A stretch of DNA of 5,510 nucleotides from positions 1 through 5,510 of the forward strand of contig CAZQEN010000440.1 in NCBI GenBank assembly GCA_964591605.1, written 5' to 3'. Both the position numbers and the translations under genes were made by a program. Under the pieces are notes generated by a model, which was not told the origin of the DNA, made no database searches, and saw only the letters and a program-made list of their open reading frames with translations. Positions 1 through 5,454 of the stretch are shown in pieces. Source of the stretch: CAYLLT01 sp964591605 (GTDB lineage: Bacteria > Planctomycetota > Phycisphaerae > UBA1845 > PWPN01). The first letter of the stretch is position 1. Each line of letters opens with the position of its first letter.

Positions 1-1232
1 GCAATCGCGTTGAGCACTTCCGCCCGCTCGCCGAACCGCTTGCAGATGTCCGCGCCGATCGCCGGATGACCCCCCTCTACCTCGTGGTCGACCGCCTTGC
101 CGATGTCGTGCAGCAGCCCGCACCGCCGCGCCAGCCCCCCGTCCAGCCCCAGCTCGTCCGCGATCACCTGGCACAGGTAGGCCACCTCGATGCTGTGCCG
201 CAGCACGTTCTGTCCGTAGCTCGTCCGATAGCTGAGCCGCCCCAGCAGGTCGATGATCTTCTTATTGAGCCCGCCGACGTTCGCTTCCAGCGCGGCCTTC
301 TTGCCCCGGTCAAAGATCGTCTTGGCGACCTCCTCGCTCATCTCGTTGACGATCTCTTCGATCCGCGCCGGATGAATCCGCCCGTCCTGGATCAGCCGCT
401 CCAGCGACAGCCGCGCAATCTCGCGCCGCACCGGGTCGAATGCGCTCACCACCACCACCCCCGGCGTGTCGTCGACGATCACATCCACGCCCGTCGCCTT
501 CTCGAACGCCCGGATGTTGCGGCCCTCGCGCCCGATCACCCGGCCTTTCATGTCGTCCGACGGGATGTCCACCGTGCTCACCGTGCTGGCGCTCGTATGC
601 TCCGTCGCATACCGCTGGATCGCCGTGATCACAATCTCCCGCGCCTTGTCTTCCGCCGAATCCTTCGCCTCCGCGAGGCTCCGCTCGATCAGTTGCGCCG
701 CGTCGTGATCCACCTCCGCGCGAATCTTGTCCAGCAGCAGCGTGCGGGCCTCTTCGATCGACAGCCCGCTGATCCGCAGCAACTGCGAACGCTGATCATG
801 CAGAATCCGCTCCAGCTCCGCCTCGTCGCGATTGAGCTTCTCTTCACGCTCCTTGAGCCGGCCGTCCGCCTGCTCGAGCTGCTTCTCCTTGCTTGAGAGC
901 ACGTCCAGCTTCTTGTCCAGGCTGTCCGCACGCTTTTCGAGCCGCCGCTCGGCCTCCTTGAGCTCGTCCCGGGCCAGCGTGCTCTGCTTCTCGAACTCCT
1001 CCAGCTTCGAAATGAACTCGGCCTTCGCATCCAGGTTGGCCGTCTTGACGATGACGTCCGCTTTCTTCTTGGCCTCGTCGACTACCCGTTCCGCTTCCCG
1101 CTGAGCTCGCGACAATCGCTGTTTGCCGAGCAGCATGACCGTGCCGAACGTCGCGGCCGCCCCCAGCACCAGACCCAACAGCAGCAGAAGCAGTTCCGTC
1201 GACGAGAATGCCACCAGGGGCAATCCCATCAT
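1..1232 (-). CDS. rny: Ribonuclease Y, 3' end cut by the window edge
   Basis: RNase Y is a membrane-anchored endoribonuclease that starts mRNA decay in many bacteria lacking RNase E. Reading the minus strand from ATG at 1232 gives 410 codons with no stop before the window edge; family members are about 510-520 residues, so about a fifth is missing. Seen in order: a hydrophobic N-terminal segment (about residues 14-35) as membrane anchor; a long Lys/Glu/Arg-rich coiled coil (about 38-200); a KH RNA-binding domain with GRVIGREGRNIR at 230-241; and an HD phosphohydrolase domain with H346 (RHSIEVA) and the H375-D376 pair in LLHDIGKAVDHE. The C-terminal catalytic Asp lies outside the window. The start is supported by AAAGG six bases upstream; a second ATG follows immediately at 1229. 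The motif set makes the identification secure. The gene is preceded by an unusually long non-coding interval with its own promoter. Confidence 0.97.
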   Translation of the reverse strand, partial: MMGLPLVAFSSTELLLLLLGLVLGAAATFGTVMLLGKQRLSRAQREAERVVDEAKKKADVIVKTANLDAKAEFISKLEEFEKQSTLARDELKEAERRLEKRADSLDKKLDVLSSKEKQLEQADGRLKEREEKLNRDEAELERILHDQRSQLLRISGLSIEEARTLLLDKIRAEVDHDAAQLIERSLAEAKDSAEDKAREIVITAIQRYATEHTSASTVSTVDIPSDDMKGRVIGREGRNIRAFEKATGVDVIVDDTPGVVVVSAFDPVRREIARLSLERLIQDGRIHPARIEEIVNEMSEEVAKTIFDRGKKAALEANVGGLNKKIIDLLGRLSYRTSYGQNVLRHSIEVAYLCQVIADELGLDGGLARRCGLLHDIGKAVDHEVEGGHPAIGADICKRFGERAEVLNAI

Positions 1233-1236
1233 GTGT

Positions 1237-1243
1237 CACCTTT
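1237..1243 (-). promoter_or_regulatory. Ribosome binding site of rny, within a potential hairpin
   Basis: On the minus strand AAAGGTG lies just before the ATG at 1232 (AAAGG with a 6-base spacer), which fixes the rny start. The flanks TGTGTC (RNA from 1269 to 1264) and GACACA (1237 to 1232) can pair over 6 bp, bringing this site and the A of the start codon into a stem-loop that also encloses the small inverted repeat CGCAT-TG-ATGCG (1251-1262). The site is seen directly; any control through the structure is inference. Confidence 0.6.
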
Positions 1244-1273
1244 CTGAGAACGCATCAATGCGAGACACACCCC

Positions 1274-1290
1274 GCGCGCCCGCGGCGCGC
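1274..1290. repeat. Strong 7-bp hairpin 42 bases upstream of the rny start
   Basis: GCGCGCC and GGCGCGC are perfect inverted repeats around a 3-base loop. In the rny transcript this would be a very stable all-GC hairpin just upstream of the ribosome-binding region. There is no T tract after it, so it is not a typical terminator. It could protect the 5' part of the message, or slow or steer a nuclease. Confidence 0.45.
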
Positions 1291-1353
1291 CGCATGCACC
1301 TCTGGGAACCCACTCGTTGACGGGGGAGTCTGACAGGAGCAACGCCGAGCCGC

Positions 1354-1372
1354 CGCGGGCAGAAAGCCCGCG
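1354..1372. repeat. Perfect 7-bp GC-rich inverted repeat, possible dispersed palindrome
   Basis: CGCGGGC and GCCCGCG flank a 5-base loop (AGAAA on plus, TTTCT on minus). It is followed on the plus strand by CGCCTGCTACGG. GC-rich palindromes of this form next to a short CTACGG-like tail resemble dispersed intergenic palindromes in planctomycete-type genomes, but only one copy is present here. No T tract follows on either strand, so an intrinsic terminator is unlikely. Confidence 0.45.
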
Positions 1373-1673
1373 CCTGCTACGGCAAGAGGGACAGGCGAAC
1401 CCTCCGCCTCAGGGCAGAAGTCCGATGTCTGCCGCGGCGGGTCCCGCCTCCGGCAAACATGTATGTCAACCGCGAACCTGGCTGATCACAGTGCTGACGG
1501 TGTAATGTGTCCCAAATGCGATGCCGCACGGTCGTCTGCGCGCCCACAACCACCGGACGCGTCGCGACGGACCGCTCCTGCGAGGCCGAACACGCGAATG
1601 GACGCTCACCCGAGAGCAGACGCCTCGCGGCCGCTCCGGCGAGCCCCACCGCAGCGGGAACGCGCCCCATGCG

Positions 1674-1705
1674 TTTGCCCGCCGGGCTGGGCCACAGCAG
1701 GCAAA
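1674..1705 (-). other. 9-bp stem-loop in the promoter-proximal leader
   Basis: In the minus-strand RNA, UUUGCCUGC (from 1705) pairs with GCGGGCAAA (ending 1674) over nine consecutive pairs, one of them a U-G wobble, around a 14-nt loop. On the plus strand the wobble position would be a C-A mismatch, so the structure favours a minus-strand RNA. It lies about 60 nt after the predicted transcription start. No named RNA family is recognised. Confidence 0.4.
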
Positions 1706-1770
1706 ACAGAATTAACTCCCCACAATTCATGACCTTAGCGACCTCTTCATGTGCCGCTCAAATCTTTTTC

Positions 1771-1798
1771 ATTATAAGGCATTCCCGACCACCGTCAA
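1771..1798 (-). promoter_or_regulatory. Near-consensus sigma-70-type promoter reading toward rny
   Basis: On the minus strand TTGACG (1798-1793) is separated by exactly 16 bases from a perfect TATAAT (1776-1771). This is one mismatch from the full housekeeping consensus and stands out in GC-rich DNA. The upstream side (about 1810-1860) is markedly A-rich on the sense strand, like an UP element. Transcription would start near 1764 and run to rny with about 530 nt of leader. An 11-base palindrome, GACGAATCGTC (1799-1809), abuts the -35 box. The rny promoter is the simplest reading; a stable RNA promoter is the alternative. Confidence 0.7.
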
Positions 1799-1857
1799 GA
1801 CGAATCGTCGCGGCTTTTCTTTCCTAACTTTCTATTTTCTCATATGTTAAAGACTTT

Positions 1858-1872
1858 CTGCCGCTTTGGCAG
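1858..1872. terminator. Weak candidate terminator hairpin after mobA
   Basis: CTGCC and GGCAG form a 5-bp stem with a 5-base loop about 35 bases after the mobA stop. On the minus strand it is followed by AAAGTCTTT rather than a clean T run, so it is only a weak intrinsic terminator candidate. It sits in the AT-rich block between mobA and the promoter at 1771-1798. Confidence 0.25.
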
Positions 1873-1905
1873 GCGGAAGGCAACTTTTTCAGGCTGACCA
1901 GGTCG

Positions 1906-2520
1906 TCAGGCGCGCCCTCCCCCGCTCTTCACGGCCCGAAACGCCTCAGGGGTGTTCACGTTCTCCAGCAGCCTGCCCGCCGGATCGAGATGGGCGTACT
2001 CATGCGGCTCCACCCGCCGCCAACGGATGTGCTCCAGGAAGCTCTGCATCGAAAACGACCCCTTCGCCAGCAGCACCTCGCCCGCGGCCGCCGCCCGCGG
2101 ACGGTAAGCCGCCGTCAGCGGCTGTGCCTGGCCGCCGATCACCGGCACCACCGCCTCATCCTCCGCCTCCAGGCGTTCCAGCAGAAACCGCCCCATGGAC
2201 GTCGTGAAGAACGGCGTATCCACCCCCAGCACCAGCGACGCGGACAACCCGAGCTGCTCCACCATCCGGAGTGCCCCCACGAGCGCGGACAGGGGGCCCT
2301 GTCCGGGTCGCTCGTCATCCAGTCGCAGAGTGGGCAACGGCACCTCGGGCAGCACCTGGCCCGGCGCCGCACAGACGATCAACGGCTCCGCGCACGCCGC
2401 CAGCGTCCGCACGGCCCGAACCAGCAGCGGCTCCCCGTCCAGCTCCAGCCAGACCTTGGGCTTGCCCATCCGCCGGCTCTGCCCCCCACACAGCACCACG
2501 CCCGCCGCCTTTTCTGCCAT
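1906..2520 (-). CDS. mobA: Molybdenum cofactor guanylyltransferase, MobA-like nucleotidyltransferase
   Basis: MobA transfers GMP from GTP to molybdopterin cofactor to make the guanine dinucleotide form used by DMSO-reductase-type enzymes; it acts in the cytoplasm. The 204-residue product matches the usual size of about 190-200. Seen in order: the nucleotide-binding loop LCGGQSRRMGKPK at 10-22; GQGPLSAL at 73-80; the metal-binding Asp in GVDTPF (D101); AYRP at 138-141; and NVNTPEAF at 187-194, the MobA-type N-NTP signature near the C terminus. The start at 2520 is chosen over an in-frame ATG 36 codons upstream (2628) because GGAGG lies six bases before it and the loop motif then falls at the normal distance from the N terminus. 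The loop ends MGKPK rather than the E. coli-like MGxxDK, a form also common in the wider NTP-transferase group that includes MocA, so the exact nucleotide is less certain than the fold. No other cofactor gene is in the window. Confidence 0.88.
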   Translation of the reverse strand: MAEKAAGVVLCGGQSRRMGKPKVWLELDGEPLLVRAVRTLAACAEPLIVCAAPGQVLPEVPLPTLRLDDERPGQGPLSALVGALRMVEQLGLSASLVLGVDTPFFTTSMGRFLLERLEAEDEAVVPVIGGQAQPLTAAYRPRAAAAGEVLLAKGSFSMQSFLEHIRWRRVEPHEYAHLDPAGRLLENVNTPEAFRAVKSGGGRA

Positions 2521-2525
2521 CAGCG

Positions 2526-2531
2526 TCCTCC
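2526..2531 (-). promoter_or_regulatory. Ribosome binding site deciding the mobA start
   Basis: Minus-strand GGAGGA sits six bases before the ATG at 2520. The upstream in-frame ATG at 2628 lacks such a site, which favours the shorter 204-residue MobA. Confidence 0.7.
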
Positions 2532-2615
2532 GCGGGCACAAGCCCGGCAGTGTGCCAACTAGCTGACACCCGAATTTGAGCGCTTTGTCCTTGACTCTCG
2601 CCGCCCCGCCAACCG

Positions 2616-2624
2616 AGTATACCA
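2616..2624 (-). promoter_or_regulatory. Possible extended -10 promoter for mobA
   Basis: The minus strand reads TGGTATACT, a fit to the extended -10 form TGnTATAAT with one mismatch in the hexamer, about 96 bases before the mobA ATG. No good -35 box is seen at 16-18 bases, which extended -10 promoters can tolerate. It lies in the 132-base divergent spacer between mobA and the plus-strand gene at 2653. Confidence 0.35.
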
Positions 2625-2652
2625 ACACCGATTCCGTTCAGACGATTCTCGC

Positions 2653-3069
2653 ATGCCCTCGGAGGCGTTGTTGAAGCGAGAGTTCGCCGAATTCCTGGTC
2701 GCCACGAATCGAATCCCCCCGGACGTTCTTGAGACCGCGAGCGGGGGAAACTGGACCGCGCGCGAGCCCATCGGCCGCCTTGCCCTCCTCCACGGCCTGA
2801 TCGAACCCTCCGCCATCGATGAGATCGTCAGGCGGCAGCAGGACGCGAACGACCTGTTCGGTCAGACGGCCATCCAGATGGGTCTTCTCACCCGCGACCA
2901 GCTCGCCGCCCTCCTTGCCGGACAGGCCGTCCGCGGATGTGCCGAGGTCCTCGAGGATCTCGTCCTCTCCGGGCATCTCTCCCTGCGGGCGGGCATCGCC
3001 GCCCTGGCCGAGTTTCTCGCCCGTCAGCGCATCACCGCCGCCGTCCTGAGCGAAGTGAGCCGCATCTGA
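2653..3069 (+). CDS. Small helical-repeat protein resembling GspE/PilB/MshE N-terminal domains, function unknown
   Basis: A 138-residue soluble protein with no signal peptide or membrane segment. It is built from about four repeats of 29-30 residues: a weaker one at 11-29 (FAEFLVATNRIPPDVLETA), then 40-62 (IGRLALLHGLIEP...RRQ), 69-91 (FGQTAIQMGLLTRDQLAALL...Q) and 99-121 (VLEDLVLSGHLSLRAGIAAL). The pattern of small residue, hydrophobic helix, G-hydrophobic-hydrophobic, then a second helix ending in Q is that of the N-terminal domains of type II secretion and type IV pilus ATPases, and of regulatory proteins carrying the same module. In MshE such a domain binds cyclic di-GMP, but the Arg and Leu motif of that site is not clearly present here and no ATPase domain follows. 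The gene is transcribed away from mobA and converges on the PcfJ-like gene with a 36-base gap. No clear ribosome site precedes the ATG, so the start is only moderately sure. Confidence 0.75.
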   Translation: MPSEALLKREFAEFLVATNRIPPDVLETASGGNWTAREPIGRLALLHGLIEPSAIDEIVRRQQDANDLFGQTAIQMGLLTRDQLAALLAGQAVRGCAEVLEDLVLSGHLSLRAGIAALAEFLARQRITAAVLSEVSRI

Positions 3070-3105
3070 TCGCCTGCGCGCTCCCCGGCCCCGCCCCGCA
3101 CCTCG

Positions 3106-4509
3106 TCAGAACGGCACCGCTTCTTCTTCCCACGCTGCCGGGAGGGCTGGGTCGTTTCCGCACCACGCGTCGGCCTCGTCTGCCGCGGGCGGTTCGCCGC
3201 GATGACAATCGAGCCATCCCTGGACGAACTGCATCGTTGCCTTCGACGGCTGCCGGTTGGACGCGCAGCGCAGCTCGTCGATGACCCACTGTCCGCCCCG
3301 CCGGACAATCGAGAGCGTCGCCCGCTGCGGCCACAGTACCCTATACAGGTAAATACTGGGTTGGCCATTGCGGGCCCAGGCCGCCGATTCCACCACCCGG
3401 GCCGCGTACGACGCGACGCAGTTGTGCTGCTGCCGCCCCTCCTCGATGAATGACTCCAGGCAGTCCAGCGGAACGATCGTATTCGTGCCTTCCACCGGCG
3501 GCGCCGGGATCGCCCACTGAACGTCATGCCTGCGCCAGCCTGCCCGGTTCAGCATCTCGACCGCTTCATCATGAACGGCCTCCACGTGCTCACGGCTCCG
3601 GAACACCAGCGACTCCCAGGGCCGGCCCAGTTGCCGCAGCATCTCCACCGCGTCCCGCATCATCCGCCAGACTGGAACGTACTCCCGGTGCGGATTCGAG
3701 CCGACCTCCATCAGCAGACGCGGCGACGCGTGCCGCCACAGCGCGGGCGTCGACGCCATGCGGATCACCTCGGCGCTCACCCGCGGGACGTGCCGCAGCA
3801 CCCGCACCACCTGCTCGTCGGCCATGGCATCGCGCAGATACAGCAGCGGCCCGATCGCCACCTCCTGCGTGGGGACCCGGCGCAGAATCCGCACCCCCGA
3901 CTCCGTTTCCGGGAAACCCAGCCACCCCGCAATCTCCCGCTGCCGCTTTCTCACCAGCGACCGCGCCGCCCGCAGCGGCCGCTGCACCCGCCGCTCGCCC
4001 CGAAACACCCAGCTCGACGCCAGGGCGAACGCCAGCGCCGGACAGGACCGAATCAGGTCGATCGCCCCCGGACAGCGCAGGGCCAGCATCAGCAGGTGCC
4101 AGGTCCGTTCGTTGAAGGGCTCCACCGCCCGGCGGGCCTCAACATCCAGACCGCGCAGCCAGGCGATCCACGCCTGGTCGCCGTACCAGGCGTCGCTCAG
4201 CGTCTCCATGAATGGGAAAAGGTACTGAAAACCTCTGACCGGCAGACCGTCGAGCGTTTCCCAGGACGGCCCCCCGTCGTCACTCCGCAGCGAGGTCCGC
4301 ACGACGTGACGCGGCACCGGCGGGCGGGCGGCCTGCCAGCCCTTCCGCACCGTCTTGCGCCATGCCTGCGGCCGCGGACCCCCCGAAATCACGAAGATCC
4401 GCCGGGCCTCAAACACGTACAACCGGTTGCGCGACGGTTTGAAAACGACCCCTGGCCTGCACTCCAGAGACCGCGACGAACGATTGGCCTTGCCGTCCTT
4501 CCCTGCCAC
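3106..4509 (-). CDS. PcfJ-domain protein, function unknown
   Basis: PcfJ-like proteins are named after a product of the enterococcal conjugative plasmid pCF10, but related proteins are encoded on chromosomes of several phyla; no biochemical activity is established. The C-terminal part carries the family signature: an acidic helix then EEGRQQHNCVASYAARV (HNCV at 362-365 counting from the GTG at 4509), a strand block IYLYRVLWPQRATLSIV, then WVIDELRCASNRQPS. The histidine, cysteine and tyrosine of HNCVxxY are the conserved core. The larger N-terminal part is helical, Trp/Arg-rich, with LDGLPV, NERTWHLL and CPGAIDLIRSCPALAFALASSWVF blocks. No membrane segment is seen. The start is uncertain: GTG at 4509 has GGAG eight bases before it; GTG at 4518 or 4623 and TTG at 4686, which overlaps the preceding stop, would add up to 59 residues of Arg/Gly-rich, unconserved-looking sequence. 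No plasmid or conjugation gene is nearby. Confidence 0.8.
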   Translation of the reverse strand: MAGKDGKANRSSRSLECRPGVVFKPSRNRLYVFEARRIFVISGGPRPQAWRKTVRKGWQAARPPVPRHVVRTSLRSDDGGPSWETLDGLPVRGFQYLFPFMETLSDAWYGDQAWIAWLRGLDVEARRAVEPFNERTWHLLMLALRCPGAIDLIRSCPALAFALASSWVFRGERRVQRPLRAARSLVRKRQREIAGWLGFPETESGVRILRRVPTQEVAIGPLLYLRDAMADEQVVRVLRHVPRVSAEVIRMASTPALWRHASPRLLMEVGSNPHREYVPVWRMMRDAVEMLRQLGRPWESLVFRSREHVEAVHDEAVEMLNRAGWRRHDVQWAIPAPPVEGTNTIVPLDCLESFIEEGRQQHNCVASYAARVVESAAWARNGQPSIYLYRVLWPQRATLSIVRRGGQWVIDELRCASNRQPSKATMQFVQGWLDCHRGEPPAADEADAWCGNDPALPAAWEEEAVPF

Positions 4510-4682
4510 CGCCGTCACACTCCGTTGCCGACGTCGCCTGTTTCCCCGCCGCCAGGCCGCGCCTGGCCAATCCGATTCGATCCCGTCGGGCCCGCACGGC
4601 CGACCCGGCTCTGCTCGACTCACCCTACCATCACCCGGCAAAGAAGCCAGCGCGGAATACCCCTCCTGATGGCCGGCCTGGT

Positions 4683-5315
4683 TCAATAGAAAGGTCTCAC
4701 CAGCAGGTGAAGGGCGTAGAAGAACGTCTCGCGTGCCAGAAACGTCAGCTTGCTTCGCCAGCTCGTGTACCGCGTCGTGGGCGTGGGCGATGGATGCGCG
4801 TCGATCCCCAGATCCGTCGCCATGGTGATCGCTCTCCGCATGTGCAGCGGATCGCTCACGATCAGGACTCGGGCGAACCCCTCACGGTCGATGATTCGCT
4901 TCGCCTCCCTGAGGTTCTCCAGCGTGATGGTGGAAACCGTCTCGCAGTGGATGTCCGATTCGCGGACCCCGCGCTCCACGGCATACTGCCGGGCGACCTG
5001 CGACTCTGCCTGCCTCTCTCCCGCCCCGACCCCACCGGTGAAGATCAGCGCCCGAACCTGGCCGCGCTGGTAAAGGGTGACCCCGTGCCTGATCCGCTCT
5101 TCGAACACCGGCGACGGCCGGCCATCCCACACCGCCGCCCCCAGCACCACCGCCGCATCCGCCCCGGAGAGATCCGTGAACCGGGAGTACCTCACGATCG
5201 TGACCGCCAGATACCCCAGCCACAGGCAGACGAGCAGAAGGAATCCGATGATCATCGCCCGCCATCGCCCCCGTCGACGACGGGGAGGCTCTCCGTCTCG
5301 AGTCTGAGCGCTCAA
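4683..5315 (-). CDS. SanA/YdcF-type DUF218 membrane-anchored protein
   Basis: DUF218 proteins include E. coli SanA, ElyC and YdcF; SanA and ElyC affect envelope integrity and peptidoglycan or lipid-carrier metabolism, but the reaction is not firmly known. Counting from TTG at 5315 (210 residues), an Arg-rich N-tail is followed by one membrane segment (about 21-43), giving a cytoplasmic N terminus and an external domain. Family motifs: DAAVVLGAAVWDGRPSP at 53-69, FTGG at 92-95 with E104 after it, STITLEN at 128-134, and the SDPLHMRRA block at 154-162, equivalent to the usual S-x-x-HMRRA. The start is ambiguous: TTG at 5315 has AAGGTGGGG upstream and keeps the positive tail; ATG at 5255 begins at the membrane segment; ATG at 5405 and GTG at 5414 add a Cys-containing stretch unlike the family. 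Its TGA overlaps the most upstream possible start of the PcfJ-like gene, suggesting co-transcription. Confidence 0.88.
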   Translation of the reverse strand: MSAQTRDGEPPRRRRGRWRAMIIGFLLLVCLWLGYLAVTIVRYSRFTDLSGADAAVVLGAAVWDGRPSPVFEERIRHGVTLYQRGQVRALIFTGGVGAGERQAESQVARQYAVERGVRESDIHCETVSTITLENLREAKRIIDREGFARVLIVSDPLHMRRAITMATDLGIDAHPSPTPTTRYTSWRSKLTFLARETFFYALHLLVRPFY

Positions 5316-5432
5316 ATCGCAGATCCCCACCTTCCCGCTCCAGTCCGCGACCCCCACCCGGAACACGCAACATGTTTCATTCAGTAGGAACCGCGCCGCA
5401 CCCATTCCGGCCACCGGCGCACGCGGGCACTG

Positions 5433-5454
5433 GGGCGTTCGACAAAACGAACCC
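5433..5454. repeat. Short hairpin upstream of the DUF218 gene
   Basis: GTTCG and CGAAC pair around ACAAAA, extended by two G-C pairs past a one-base bulge. A second hairpin, GCCCG-CCGGA-CGGGC, follows at 5460-5474. Neither has a T run immediately after it on either strand. They may be part of the end of an upstream minus-strand transcript or the leader of the DUF218 gene. Positions 5415-5510 hold no gene I can support. Confidence 0.3.

Larger units (their letters stand above)
1233..1770 (-). other. Long non-coding leader of rny, or small RNA plus leader
   Basis: These roughly 540 bases lie between the strong minus-strand promoter at 1771-1798 and the rny start at 1232. No open frame here looks like a protein: the longest minus-strand one (1377-1730) has no recognisable domain, no good ribosome site and no coding-like composition. 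The stretch holds several hairpins: 1274-1290 (7 bp, GCGCGCC/GGCGCGC), 1354-1372 (7 bp), a cluster of mutually exclusive short stems at 1372-1414, and a 9-bp stem at 1674-1705. In many phyla the 6S RNA gene lies close to rny or to its neighbour encoding 5-formyltetrahydrofolate cyclo-ligase, so a 6S-like RNA is possible. However, I could not fold the first 200 nt into the long open-bubble rod of 6S RNA, so no RNA family is claimed. Confidence 0.45.

Noticed and set aside
66..896. Long plus-strand open frame of 276 codons
   Set aside because: Lies entirely antisense to rny, whose motifs are unambiguous; the composition is that of a shadow frame.
1464..1469. TTGACA on the minus strand as a second rny promoter
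   Set aside because: A perfect -35 hexamer, but nothing like a -10 box lies 15-19 bases downstream (CGGGAC at 17).
1377..1730. 117-codon minus-strand open frame between mobA and rny
   Set aside because: No domain, no convincing ribosome site, basic low-information composition, and overlap with a stem-rich region; more likely leader or RNA than protein.
1321..1900. RNase P RNA, tmRNA, SRP RNA or tRNA in the long gap
   Set aside because: None of their conserved core sequences (for example the GAGGAAAGTC-type P RNA core or a tRNA T-loop with acceptor stem) is present.
2591..2623. Plus-strand TTGACT and TATACC as promoter for the gene at 2653
   Set aside because: The spacer is 21 bases, too long for a normal sigma-70 promoter; alternatives at 17-18 bases match the -10 poorly.
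2521..2652. Molybdenum cofactor riboswitch before mobA
   Set aside because: The spacer is only 132 bases, and I see none of the multi-stem structure of that large riboswitch.
3526..4689. Long plus-strand open frame of 387 codons
   Set aside because: Antisense to the PcfJ-like gene; rich in Pro, Arg, His and Gln as expected for the mirror of a GC-rich gene, with no domain.
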